Below are positions 46,044 to 54,123 of a stretch of 64,000 nt of DNA, piece by piece; the stretch's first letter is position 1; each line of letters opens with the position of its first letter. The notes under the pieces are model-generated. The model was not told the DNA's origin and did not search any database. It saw only the letters and a program-made list of their open reading frames with translations. The position numbers and the translations under genes were made by a program. The DNA lies in NCBI RefSeq assembly GCF_008801925.2, contig NZ_CP062804.1, positions 2,108,001 to 2,172,000 on the forward strand. The letters run 5' to 3'. This DNA comes from Cupriavidus basilensis (GTDB lineage Bacteria; Pseudomonadota; Gammaproteobacteria; Burkholderiales; Burkholderiaceae).

Positions 46044-46978
46044 GCCGCGGCGCGCTGCGCTTCGTAGACCTGCAGGTGGCTATAGGCGATGCGCACCAGC
46101 GGCACCGCATGCCCCATGCGCGCGGCACGCTGCGCCATGTCGCCGACGATGTCGTATGCCTCCAGGCGGGGCGCGCCCTGCGCGATATCGCGCATCATGG
46201 AGGCGGCCCAGGCCGAGTTCTCATCCAGCAGGCGAGCGGCCATGGCCTGGGTCACCGGCTCGGGCAAGGCGTGCCCGGACAAACGCGCCACCGCCGCGCA
46301 TTCGTCCATGGCCTGCTGCATCAGCGCGCGGCCGTCCACCGTCCGCACGATCTCGCCGACGGTGCCACGCATCAGGCAGGTCATCAGCGCGCCGGCCGAG
46401 ATCATCACCCACTTGTTCCATAGCGCCTGGTCGATGGCCGGTGACAACTCGCGCGTGCCGGGCGTGCTGGCGGCAAGCGCATGGAAGGCGCTGGCCAGGC
46501 CCTGCGCCGACTCGGCACGCGCGCCCACGATGAGCCTGTCGACCGCGCCTTGATGCACCACCGCACCAGCGGCGTCCAGCGTGGTGGCAATGTACGACAC
46601 GCCGCCAAGTACCCTGTCGCGGCCGTAGCGCGCGTCCAGCGTCTCATACGCACGCAACCCGTTGAGCAGCGGCAGGATCGCCGCGCGCTTGCTCCCGCTG
46701 GCAGAAAGCGCCGGGCCCAGCGCGGCCATCGCGCTGTCCAGGTCATAGGTCTTGCATGCCAGCAGGACCAGGTCGTAGTCCGCCTTGACGTGCTCGGCCA
46801 GCACCGTCTTCACGGCGGCGCGGAAATCGCCAAGCTCGCTGCGCACGGTCAGGCCGTCTCTCGCCAGCGCTTGGGCGCGCCGTGGCCGCACCAGGAACGT
46901 GACATCCGCCCCCGCCTGCATCAGGCGAGCGCCGTAGTAACCACCCATGGCGCCAGCGCCCAGGACCAGAATCTTCAT
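46040..46978 (-). CDS. panE: 2-dehydropantoate 2-reductase family protein
   Basis: A 312-residue NADP-dependent reductase. [13 protein letters not shown] is the nucleotide-binding loop; the Lys in [17 protein letters not shown] and the late [16 protein letters not shown] contain the catalytic Lys and substrate-binding Ser/Asp positions of ketopantoate reductases. It makes pantoate for coenzyme A, although this family has several paralogues in Burkholderiales with other 2-oxoacid substrates; no other pantothenate gene is near. Confidence 0.85.
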   Translation of the reverse strand: MKILVLGAGAMGGYYGARLMQAGADVTFLVRPRRAQALARDGLTVRSELGDFRAAVKTVLAEHVKADYDLVLLACKTYDLDSAMAALGPALSASGSKRAAILPLLNGLRAYETLDARYGRDRVLGGVSYIATTLDAAGAVVHQGAVDRLIVGARAESAQGLASAFHALAASTPGTRELSPAIDQALWNKWVMISAGALMTCLMRGTVGEIVRTVDGRALMQQAMDECAAVARLSGHALPEPVTQAMAARLLDENSAWAASMMRDIAQGAPRLEAYDIVGDMAQRAARMGHAVPLVRIAYSHLQVYEAQRAAA

Positions 46979-47034
46979 GACGTTTCCCGCTTCGATATCC
47001 GACTTGGTTAATGGTGATTAACAGTGCAGAGCGC

Positions 47035-47583
47035 CTACGGCAGGTCGCCAGCGAGCACCGCGTCGCCCGCCTCCCCGGCTTGCTCTGCGCCCCCCAGGAA
47101 GCCGGCGGCGGATGCCAGGCGCCGGCGCATGCCGTCCGCGGCGGCCGGGCCCGCTACCAGGGCATGCCGCTTGAAACTCAGCCGCTCGCCCGTGCCGGCG
47201 TCCACCAGCACGGGATCGACCACCTTGCCGGTTTCCTTGTCGCGCAATTCCACGCTGGGGCCTTCCGGCGCGAAGTGCTTGTTGCCCCAGGCCAGCATGG
47301 CCAGCAGCACGGGCAGGAAATCCCGCCCGCATTGCGTCAGCACATACTCATAGCGCGGCGGCTTTTCCGAGTACTGCTGGCGCTCCAGCAGGCCTTCCTC
47401 CACCAGCGCGGTGAGGCGGCGCGTGAGCATATTGGGCGCGATGTCCAGGTTCTTCTGGAAATCGTCAAAACGCCGCGCGCCATAGAACGCCTCGCGCATC
47501 AGCAGCATGCTCCACCACTCGCCAACGCGCTCCAGCCCGCGGGCGATGGGGCATTGCATGTTCCTGAAGGTTTTTCTTTGCAT
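47035..47583 (-). CDS. HxlR-family regulator 1
   Basis: A 182-residue winged-helix regulator of the HxlR family (CPIARGLERVGEWWSMLLMREAFYG, NLDIAPNMLTRRLTALVEEGLL). It is a clear paralogue of the HxlR protein at 51905-52438; both have the same extended C-terminal half (LAWGNKHFAPEG...VLVDAGTGE). A near-identical 17-bp motif lies upstream of both genes. It may regulate the neighbouring thiolase gene or the efflux genes. HxlR proteins usually sense electrophiles, aldehydes or redox-active compounds. Confidence 0.92.
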   Translation of the reverse strand: MQRKTFRNMQCPIARGLERVGEWWSMLLMREAFYGARRFDDFQKNLDIAPNMLTRRLTALVEEGLLERQQYSEKPPRYEYVLTQCGRDFLPVLLAMLAWGNKHFAPEGPSVELRDKETGKVVDPVLVDAGTGERLSFKRHALVAGPAAADGMRRRLASAAGFLGGAEQAGEAGDAVLAGDLP

Positions 47584-47612
47584 GGTCGAGGACTCCGCTT
47601 CGGCATCTTGAT

Positions 47613-47629
47613 ACTTTCAACATGATAGC
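47613..47629 (-). promoter_or_regulatory. Shared HxlR operator-like motif, site 1
   Basis: On the minus strand it reads GCTATCATGTTGAAAGT, 30 bp upstream of HxlR 1. It matches 15 of 17 bases at 52465-52481, upstream of HxlR 2. The flanks GATAC and GATAG give it partial dyad symmetry. Confidence 0.55.
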
Positions 47630-47668
47630 TGGATTGAAACGCCGCGATGCCGTCCCCGCCGGTGCCGT

Positions 47669-48856
47669 CTAATCCAGGGCTTCGAGGGCCAGCGCAATGC
47701 CCTGCCCGCCCCCGATGCACAGCGTCACGATGCCCCGGCGTAGCCCATGCGCCCGCATCGCGTACAGCAGGCGTGTGGTGAGCACCGCCCCGGTTGCGCC
47801 GATGGGATGGCCATGCGCGATCGCGCCGCCCTCCACATTGATGATGTCGAGCGGCAATCCGAGTTCGCCCGCCACGGCCAGGGGCACCGCCGCGAAGGCC
47901 TCATTGATCTCTAGCCACTCGACATCGCCCAGCGCCCATTGCGCGCGCTGCAGCGCCTGGCGCACGGCCGGAACGGGCCCAAGGCCAAACAAGCCCGGCT
48001 CGACGGCGCCTACGCCATAGGCCACCAGCCGGGCCATCGGTGCCAGCCCAAGGCTCTCGGCCAGCGATCGTTCGGCGACCAGCATGGCGGCCGCGCCGCT
48101 GTTGAGCCCCGGTGCATTGCCCGCGGTGATGGTGCCGTCCTTGCGAAACGCCGGACGCAGCTTGCTGAGAATCTCGAAGGTGGTATCCGGCCGGTTCGCT
48201 TCATCCACATTGAACGTGGACGTGCCGCCCTTTGCCTTCACGGGCACACCGATGATCTGCTCCACAAAACGGCCTTGCTCCTGCGCGCGGGCAAAACGGC
48301 TTTGCGAGCGTTCGGCCCACCGGTCCTGTTCGTCGCGGCCGATCTTGTTACGCGTCACCAGGTCCTCGGTATGCCAGCCGGAGTGCTCGCCCGAGAATGC
48401 ATCCACCAAGCCATCGCGCAGCATGCTGTCCTGCAGTGCCGCGTCGCCCATGCGGCTGCCCCAGCGGGCGGCAGGCATCAGGTAAGGCGCCTGGTCCATG
48501 TTCTCCATGCCACCGGCAATCGCCACGTCGACATGGCCAAGCCAGACTTCATCGGCGGCGCTGGCGATGGCCTGCGCGCCGGACCCGCATACGCGGTTGA
48601 CCGTCATCGCCGGCAGCGAAACCGGCAGGCCCGCGCCGATGGCCGCCTGCCGGGCGGGATTCATCCTGTTGCCCGCCTGGATCACATTGCCGAACACCAC
48701 GCTGCCGATGCGCTCCGGATCGACGCCTGAGCGGCGCACCGTCTCGCGGATGACCGCCGCGCCCAGTTCGGTCGCCGGCGTGGCCTTGAGCGAACCGTTA
48801 TAGGCGCCGATGGCGGTGCGAACGGGGTGGCATAACACAACTTCCCTGGTTTTCAT
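47669..48856 (-). CDS. Acetyl-CoA C-acyltransferase (thiolase)
   Basis: A 395-residue type II thiolase with a complete active site: nucleophile Cys90 in VNRVCGSGAQA, His in GHPIGATGA and the second Cys in TLCIGGGQG. It condenses or cleaves acetyl-CoA units, as in fatty-acid breakdown or polyhydroxyalkanoate synthesis. ATG 48856 has AAGGAG just upstream and overlaps the stop of a small exported-protein gene by one base. Confidence 0.93.
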   Translation of the reverse strand: MKTREVVLCHPVRTAIGAYNGSLKATPATELGAAVIRETVRRSGVDPERIGSVVFGNVIQAGNRMNPARQAAIGAGLPVSLPAMTVNRVCGSGAQAIASAADEVWLGHVDVAIAGGMENMDQAPYLMPAARWGSRMGDAALQDSMLRDGLVDAFSGEHSGWHTEDLVTRNKIGRDEQDRWAERSQSRFARAQEQGRFVEQIIGVPVKAKGGTSTFNVDEANRPDTTFEILSKLRPAFRKDGTITAGNAPGLNSGAAAMLVAERSLAESLGLAPMARLVAYGVGAVEPGLFGLGPVPAVRQALQRAQWALGDVEWLEINEAFAAVPLAVAGELGLPLDIINVEGGAIAHGHPIGATGAVLTTRLLYAMRAHGLRRGIVTLCIGGGQGIALALEALD

Positions 48857-49083
48857 CACAGGCTCCTTGGGGTGGTGGACGAAGCCGGCCGCGCGGCGGC
48901 CGGCCATTGCGCTTGCGCATCGCCAGCTGCCGCACCCTGCGGCGCCTTGCAGTAACGGTTGTCGGCGCGGGCGCATCCCACGCCGGAGTCGCGTGGGCGC
49001 TCCGTGCCGGCGTGGATGGTTTGGGCCGCCATGGCGGCAAACAGCGTGGCACAGGCCAGCGCGCTAGCTAAACGGGTGTTCAT
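48856..49083 (-). CDS. Small exported protein of unknown function
   Basis: A 75-residue protein with an N-terminal signal peptide (ASALACATLFAAMAAQTIHA, likely cleaved before GTERP). The mature part is short, hydrophilic and has two cysteines (GVGCARADNRYCKAP). GGGAG precedes ATG 49083; its stop overlaps the thiolase ATG (TGATG), so it is in the operon between the EmrB-type pump gene and the thiolase gene. I do not recognise a family. Confidence 0.65.
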   Translation of the reverse strand: MNTRLASALACATLFAAMAAQTIHAGTERPRDSGVGCARADNRYCKAPQGAAAGDAQAQWPAAARPASSTTPRSL

Positions 49084-49109
49084 GATCCATCTCCCGGGTG
49101 TGGAAGGCC

Positions 49110-50744
49110 TCAATGCGCATCGGCCGATGGCGCCATGGGCGGCCCCGCCTTGCGCAGCAGCGGCACCATGGCGGTGGCGATGACAAAGCACACCATGATG
49201 ACCAGGAAGGCATCGCCAAACGTCTGCGTCTGCGCCTCGCGCCAGGTCAGTGCCCACAGTTGCCTGAGCGCGGCGGACTGCGCATCGGCGACGTCGTGCC
49301 CCAGCGCGGCCATATTGCTGCCCACTGCCTGCAGCAGCGCGCCCATGGCCTCGTTGCTGTAGTTCAGGTGCTCCGCCAGACGCTGGAAATGCAAGTTGGT
49401 GCGGTCGTTCAGGATAGTCGCGCAACTGGCGATGCCGATCGCGCCGCCCAGGTTGCGCATCAGGTTGAACAGCCCGGACGCCAGCTTGAGCCGCTCCGGC
49501 GCCAGCGACCCCAACGTGAGCGTGACCGCCGGCGCCACCGAGAACTGCTGCGCCATACCGCGGAACGCCTGCGGCAGCAACAGCTCCTGCGCGCCCCAGT
49601 CATGCGTGATGGGCGCGAACTGCCACATCGAGAAGGCAAAGCAGCCCAGCCCGAACATCATCAGCCAGCGCAGGTCCACCCGATTGGCGAAGAAGGCATA
49701 GACGGGGATCGACATGACCTGGAACACCCCCGTGGAGAACACCGCCAGCCCGATCTGCAGCGCGCTGAAGCCACGCACGTGGCCCAGGAACAGCGGCGTG
49801 AGATAGATGGTGGCGAAGATGCCCACGCCGGTGACGAACGAGAAGAAGCAGCCGAGTGCGAAGTTGCGGTCCTTGAGCGCGCGCAGGTCCACCACCGGAT
49901 GGGCGTAGGTCAGGCTGCGCCAGACAAAGCCGACGCCCGCCATGCCCGAGATCCAGGCCGTGGTGAGAATCACATCGTCGCCAAACCAGTCCCAGCGCGG
50001 GCCTTCTTCCAGCGTGTACTGCAGGCAGCCGAGGAACAGCGCCATCAGCGTCATGCCGAGATAGTCGGCGCCGCGCACCAGCGACCAGTTGGGCTGGTCC
50101 ACGCGCACCAGCAGCGGCACCGCCACCGCGATGAAGATGCCCGGCACCAGGTTGATGAAGAACAGCCAATGCCAGGAGTAGTTGTCGGTGATCCAGCCAC
50201 CCACGGTGGGCCCGAGCGTGGGCGCCAGCGAGGCCAGCGCGCCGATGGTGGCCGCGGCAATCACGCGCTGCTTGCCGCCGAAGAAGGCGAAAGCCGTGGT
50301 GAACACCAACGGAATCATCGAGCCACCCAGGAAGCCCTGCATGGCGCGAAAGGCGATCATGCTCTGGATGTTCCAGGCGAGGCCGCACAGCAGGCTGGTT
50401 AGCGTAAATCCTGCCGCCGAAACGGCAAACAGCCAGCGCGTGGACATCACGCGCGACAGCCAGCCCGACAGCGGAATCACGATGATCTCGGCGATCAGGT
50501 AGCTGGTCTGCACCCACACGGTTTCATCGGTGCCCGCCGACAGCCCGCCGCCGATGTCGCGCAGCGAGGCCGAGACGATCTGGATATCCAGCAAGGCGAT
50601 GAACATGCCCACGCACATGGTGGCGAAGGCCAGCACCTTGGCGCCCGTGCTCATGGAGGCCGCGGAATACGCCGGCGCGGGCGGCTGCGCGGGCTCGGCT
50701 GGCTGCGTGGCCTGCCCGGGGCCGGCCAGGACGCTGCTGCTCAT
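49110..50744 (-). CDS. emrB: DHA2-family MFS multidrug exporter (EmrB-like)
   Basis: A 544-residue major facilitator protein with about 14 membrane segments. LDIQIVSASLRDIGGGLSAGTDETVWVQTSYLIAEIIVIPLSGWLS and the GPTVGGWITDNYSWHWLFFINLVPG region match EmrB/QacA-type drug:H+ antiporters. Its start overlaps the end of the membrane-fusion gene by four bases. With that gene and the NodT channel it forms a tripartite efflux system. Confidence 0.92.
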   Translation of the reverse strand: MSSSVLAGPGQATQPAEPAQPPAPAYSAASMSTGAKVLAFATMCVGMFIALLDIQIVSASLRDIGGGLSAGTDETVWVQTSYLIAEIIVIPLSGWLSRVMSTRWLFAVSAAGFTLTSLLCGLAWNIQSMIAFRAMQGFLGGSMIPLVFTTAFAFFGGKQRVIAAATIGALASLAPTLGPTVGGWITDNYSWHWLFFINLVPGIFIAVAVPLLVRVDQPNWSLVRGADYLGMTLMALFLGCLQYTLEEGPRWDWFGDDVILTTAWISGMAGVGFVWRSLTYAHPVVDLRALKDRNFALGCFFSFVTGVGIFATIYLTPLFLGHVRGFSALQIGLAVFSTGVFQVMSIPVYAFFANRVDLRWLMMFGLGCFAFSMWQFAPITHDWGAQELLLPQAFRGMAQQFSVAPAVTLTLGSLAPERLKLASGLFNLMRNLGGAIGIASCATILNDRTNLHFQRLAEHLNYSNEAMGALLQAVGSNMAALGHDVADAQSAALRQLWALTWREAQTQTFGDAFLVIMVCFVIATAMVPLLRKAGPPMAPSADAH

Positions 50745-51853
50745 GGTTGCACCTGCGCGTCGGCACGGGAATCGACTTGCGCCAGCACCGACAAGCCGGG
50801 CCGCAGCATGGCCAGCGCGGCCTCGTTGTCATCCAGCATGATGCGCACCGGCACGCGCTGGACGATCTTGGTGAAGTTGCCGGTGGCGTTCTCCGGGGGC
50901 AGCACGCTGAACTGTGCCCCCGTGGCCGGCGCCAGGCTGAGTACGCGGCCGTGGAACACGCGGCCAGGCAACACGTCGGCCTCCACCGTGGCACGCATGC
51001 CCGGGCGCAGATGCGCAAGCTGCCCTTCCTTGAAATTCGCATCGACCCACAGGCCGCGTGCCGGCACCACGGACAGTAGCTGCGCGCCGCCCGCGGCGTA
51101 GGCGCCCACGCGGGCGCGGCGGTTGCCGATGGTGCCGTCGATGGGCGCGCGCAACTCCGTGTAGCCCAGGTTCAATTTGGCGATATCGCGCTCGGCCACG
51201 GCCTGCGCGAGCGCCGCCTGCGCTTGCAGCTTCTGCGTGGCGATCACGTCGATCTGGCGCTGCGCGGCGAGCAGGCTGGCCTGGGCCTTCTGCGTGTTGG
51301 CCAGAGCTTGCTTGTAGTCCGAGTCGGCCTTCTGCGAGCTCTGGACCGATACGGCCGATTTGGCCGCCAGGCTCTGGTAACGAGCCTGGTCGTCGCGCGA
51401 GCGCTGGGTGTCGGCATTCACCGCGGTGACCGCCGCCCGGGCCTGGCCGATCACGGCTTCCTGCAAGGAGCGGGTGGCATCCAGATTGGCCAGCAACGCC
51501 TGCTGGGCGGCCACCGCCCCTTCCGCCTTGGCCAGCGCGGCGCGGTAGTCGCGGTCATCGATGCGGGCCAGCAAGTCGCCGGCGTGCACCTGCTGATTGT
51601 CGGTCACCAGCACCTGCGCCAGGTAGCCCGGCACCTTCGGTGCAATCACCGTGACTTCGCCGCCGACATAAGCATCGTCGGTGCTTTGCAGGAAGCGGCC
51701 GTGCGTCCACCAGTGCTGGCCATAGGCCGCGGCGCCAAGGCCGGCGGCGATGAGCGCGCCGGTCACGATCAGCCGCTTGCGGCTGATGCGAGGCTTGCTG
51801 GTAACGGGGATGGGCGCCGGGCCTGCACGCTCGGCGGTGATATCGCTTGTCAT
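50741..51853 (-). CDS. emrA: HlyD/EmrA-type membrane-fusion protein
   Basis: A 370-residue periplasmic adaptor: a single N-terminal membrane helix (RLIVTGALIAAGLGAAAYG), a lipoyl half-motif (VTVIAPKVPGYLAQVLV), a long coiled-coil region, and the second half-motif (LRAPIDGTIGNRRARVGAYA). AGAGGAAG precedes its ATG. It bridges the EmrB-like pump to an outer-membrane channel. Confidence 0.92.
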   Translation of the reverse strand: MTSDITAERAGPAPIPVTSKPRISRKRLIVTGALIAAGLGAAAYGQHWWTHGRFLQSTDDAYVGGEVTVIAPKVPGYLAQVLVTDNQQVHAGDLLARIDDRDYRAALAKAEGAVAAQQALLANLDATRSLQEAVIGQARAAVTAVNADTQRSRDDQARYQSLAAKSAVSVQSSQKADSDYKQALANTQKAQASLLAAQRQIDVIATQKLQAQAALAQAVAERDIAKLNLGYTELRAPIDGTIGNRRARVGAYAAGGAQLLSVVPARGLWVDANFKEGQLAHLRPGMRATVEADVLPGRVFHGRVLSLAPATGAQFSVLPPENATGNFTKIVQRVPVRIMLDDNEAALAMLRPGLSVLAQVDSRADAQVQP

Positions 51854-51904
51854 GACGCTTCCTCTGGTTTTCGCTCGAACTTTCGCTGCAGCGCTGTAGC
51901 GCTT

Positions 51905-52438
51905 TCAGATTTGGACCGCTGCTTGCGGGACATCGGGGATGGTGGCCACGCGTGCCCGCGTCGACTTTTCAAGCTTGGCGCGGACGCCTTCGCTGGCGGC
52001 CGGGCCGGCCACGACCACGTGATCGGCATCGGTAATGGGATGCCCGGTCTGCGCATCCACCAGGATCGGGACAACGGTGGCGCCGGTCTGGCGGTCCACC
52101 AGCAGCACGCTCTCGCCCTCGGGCGAGAAGTGACGGTTACCCCAGGCCAGCAGCGCCAGCATCACCGGGCGGAATTCGCGGCCCCGGTCAGTCAGCAGGT
52201 ATTCGAAACGCGGCGGCCGCTCGCAGTACTGGCGCCGCGCAAGCAGGCCCTCGCGCACCAGGGTTTCGAGGCGGCGCGCCAGCATGTTGGGCGCGATGCC
52301 CAGCTGCTTCTGGAATTCGTCGAAGCGGCTGTTGCCGTAGAACGCCTCGCGCAGGATCAGGATGCTCCACGGCTCACCCACCCGCGCCAGGCTGCGGGCA
52401 ATGGGACAAGGCGCATTGTCGAGCGGCTTTTTCTGCAT
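51905..52438 (-). CDS. HxlR-family regulator 2
   Basis: A 177-residue HxlR regulator, paralogous to that at 47035-47583 (CPIARSLARVGEPWSILILREAFYG, QLGIAPNMLARRLETLVREGLL). It is followed 51 bp later by the emrA-like gene and is divergent from the NodT gene, so it probably controls the efflux system and itself. The motif upstream matches the one before HxlR 1. Confidence 0.93.
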   Translation of the reverse strand: MQKKPLDNAPCPIARSLARVGEPWSILILREAFYGNSRFDEFQKQLGIAPNMLARRLETLVREGLLARRQYCERPPRFEYLLTDRGREFRPVMLALLAWGNRHFSPEGESVLLVDRQTGATVVPILVDAQTGHPITDADHVVVAGPAASEGVRAKLEKSTRARVATIPDVPQAAVQI

Positions 52439-52464
52439 GTTCGCGACCTCCGGGAAATCAGGTT

Positions 52465-52481
52465 GCTATCAAGATGAAAGT
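52465..52481 (+). promoter_or_regulatory. Shared HxlR operator-like motif, site 2
   Basis: GCTATCAAGATGAAAGT lies 27 bp upstream of HxlR 2 and 116 bp upstream of the NodT gene, in the divergent promoter gap 52439-52596. It matches 15 of 17 bases of the motif at 47613-47629, but is oriented oppositely with respect to its HxlR gene, as expected for a partly symmetric site. Confidence 0.55.
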
Positions 52482-52596
52482 TAGTATAGAGTTGTAAATA
52501 TCATCATGCAAGTAACTTGTTGAAGAAAGCCAGTGGGGCGGCGATCAAGCCGCTTCCTGATTTCGCTGAATCCCTGAATCCCCGAAGGAGATGGAC

Positions 52597-54108
52597 ATGC
52601 GCCGTACCCCGCCCCGCCCCGGACTCGCGCCTCAAGAGCCGCAGCCGCAGCCGTACCAGCACCTGCGCCGGCACGCGGCGCGGGCCACCGCGCTCGCCGC
52701 GGCAGCGCTGACGGCGCTTGGCCTGGCGGCTTGCGCCGCGGTAGGCCCGGACTACAGGGCGCCCGCGATCGACACCGCGGCCAGCTACCCGCATGCCGAT
52801 GCGCTGGCCGCACGCGCCACGCGCCAGCCTGCGCCTGCGCTGGATACCTGGTGGACGGGATTCGACGATCCCGCGCTTACGCGCATCGTCCAGCGCGCGC
52901 TGGACCAGAACCTGGACCTGGCCGCCGCGTTTGCCCGCGTGCAGCAGGCACGGGCCGCCGCCGCCGAGGCCGGTGCGCAACTGCTGCCCCAAGGCAGTTT
53001 TTCGGCGCAGGCGGCCAAGGTGCATCAGTCGCTGGAAAGCCCGCTAGGCAAGATCGCGAGCAAGTTCCCTGGCTACGACCGCAATGCCGCGCTATACGAT
53101 TTGGGCGCGGGGGCGAGCTGGGAGATCGACCTGTTCGGCGGCCTGCGGCGTGGCGCAGAGGCGGCCGACGCCGAGGCGCAGGCCGCGCAGGCCGACCAGC
53201 TCGGCGCGCGCATCTCGGTGGCGGCCGAGGCCGCCGATGCCTACTTCCGCGTGCGCGGCGCGCAGCAGCGCATTGCCATTGCGCAGGAGCAGGTGGCGAA
53301 CAACGGCAAGCTGCTGGACCTGGTGCAATTGCGCTTGCGCGACGGGCTTGCATCGAGCCGCGAGGTAGCCCAGGCGCAAGCGCTGGTGGCGCAGGCGCGC
53401 GTCACCATTCCACCGCTGCGCATCGAGCTGCAAACCCAGTTGAACCGGCTCGATGTGCTGATGGGCGCGCAGCCGGGCACCTACGCGGCCGAGCTTGGCC
53501 CCCTGCCGAGCGGCGTGGCCGTGCCGGCCATCTCCGTGGCCCAGGGTCCCGCCGACCTGCTGCGCCGCCGCCCCGACGTGATCGCGGCCGAGCGCAGGCT
53601 GGCCGCCAGCAGCGCGCGCATCGGCGCGGCCACCGCCGAGTACTACCCCAAGCTGTCCTTGTCCGCGCTGCTCGGCTTTGAGACCCTGAGCGGCGGCAAG
53701 CTGTTTTCCGCTGCCGCGTTCCAGCCGGTGGCGGCAGCGGGCTTGCGCTGGCGCCTGTTCGATTTCGGCCGCGTGGATGCCGAGGTGGCGCAGGCCAAAG
53801 GCGCCAACGCCGAGGCACTGGTCAACTACCGCAAGGCCATGCTGCGCGCCACCGAAGACGTGGAGAACGCCATCGTCACGCTGACCGAGCTGGAATCGCA
53901 AGGCAAGGAGCTGAGCACCGAGATCGACGCCCACGAACGCGCGCGCGGCGCTTCCGAAGATGCGTACAAGGGCGGGGCCGTCAGCCTGTTCGAGGTGTTG
54001 GATGAGGAGCGCCAGTTGCTGGCCGCGCGCGACCAGCAGGCCCGCGTGCACGCCGACAACGCGCGCGCCGCGGTGGCGACGTTCCGCGCGCTGGGCGGTG
54101 GGTGGTGA
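52597..54108 (+). CDS. NodT-family outer-membrane efflux lipoprotein
   Basis: A 503-residue outer-membrane factor of the RND/EmrAB-type systems. The lipobox LGLAAC places the acylated Cys at about residue 46, after an unusually long, Pro/Gln-rich leader; VGPDYRAPA follows, typical of NodT. Two OEP repeats with PDVIAAERRLAASSARIGAATAEYYPKLSLS are seen. I chose ATG 52597 since GAAGGAG lies six bases upstream; the ATG at 52591 is too close to it. It pairs with the divergent EmrAB genes. Confidence 0.92.
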   Translation: MRRTPPRPGLAPQEPQPQPYQHLRRHAARATALAAAALTALGLAACAAVGPDYRAPAIDTAASYPHADALAARATRQPAPALDTWWTGFDDPALTRIVQRALDQNLDLAAAFARVQQARAAAAEAGAQLLPQGSFSAQAAKVHQSLESPLGKIASKFPGYDRNAALYDLGAGASWEIDLFGGLRRGAEAADAEAQAAQADQLGARISVAAEAADAYFRVRGAQQRIAIAQEQVANNGKLLDLVQLRLRDGLASSREVAQAQALVAQARVTIPPLRIELQTQLNRLDVLMGAQPGTYAAELGPLPSGVAVPAISVAQGPADLLRRRPDVIAAERRLAASSARIGAATAEYYPKLSLSALLGFETLSGGKLFSAAAFQPVAAAGLRWRLFDFGRVDAEVAQAKGANAEALVNYRKAMLRATEDVENAIVTLTELESQGKELSTEIDAHERARGASEDAYKGGAVSLFEVLDEERQLLAARDQQARVHADNARAAVATFRALGGGW

Positions 54109-54123
54109 CCGGATCAGGCCAGA

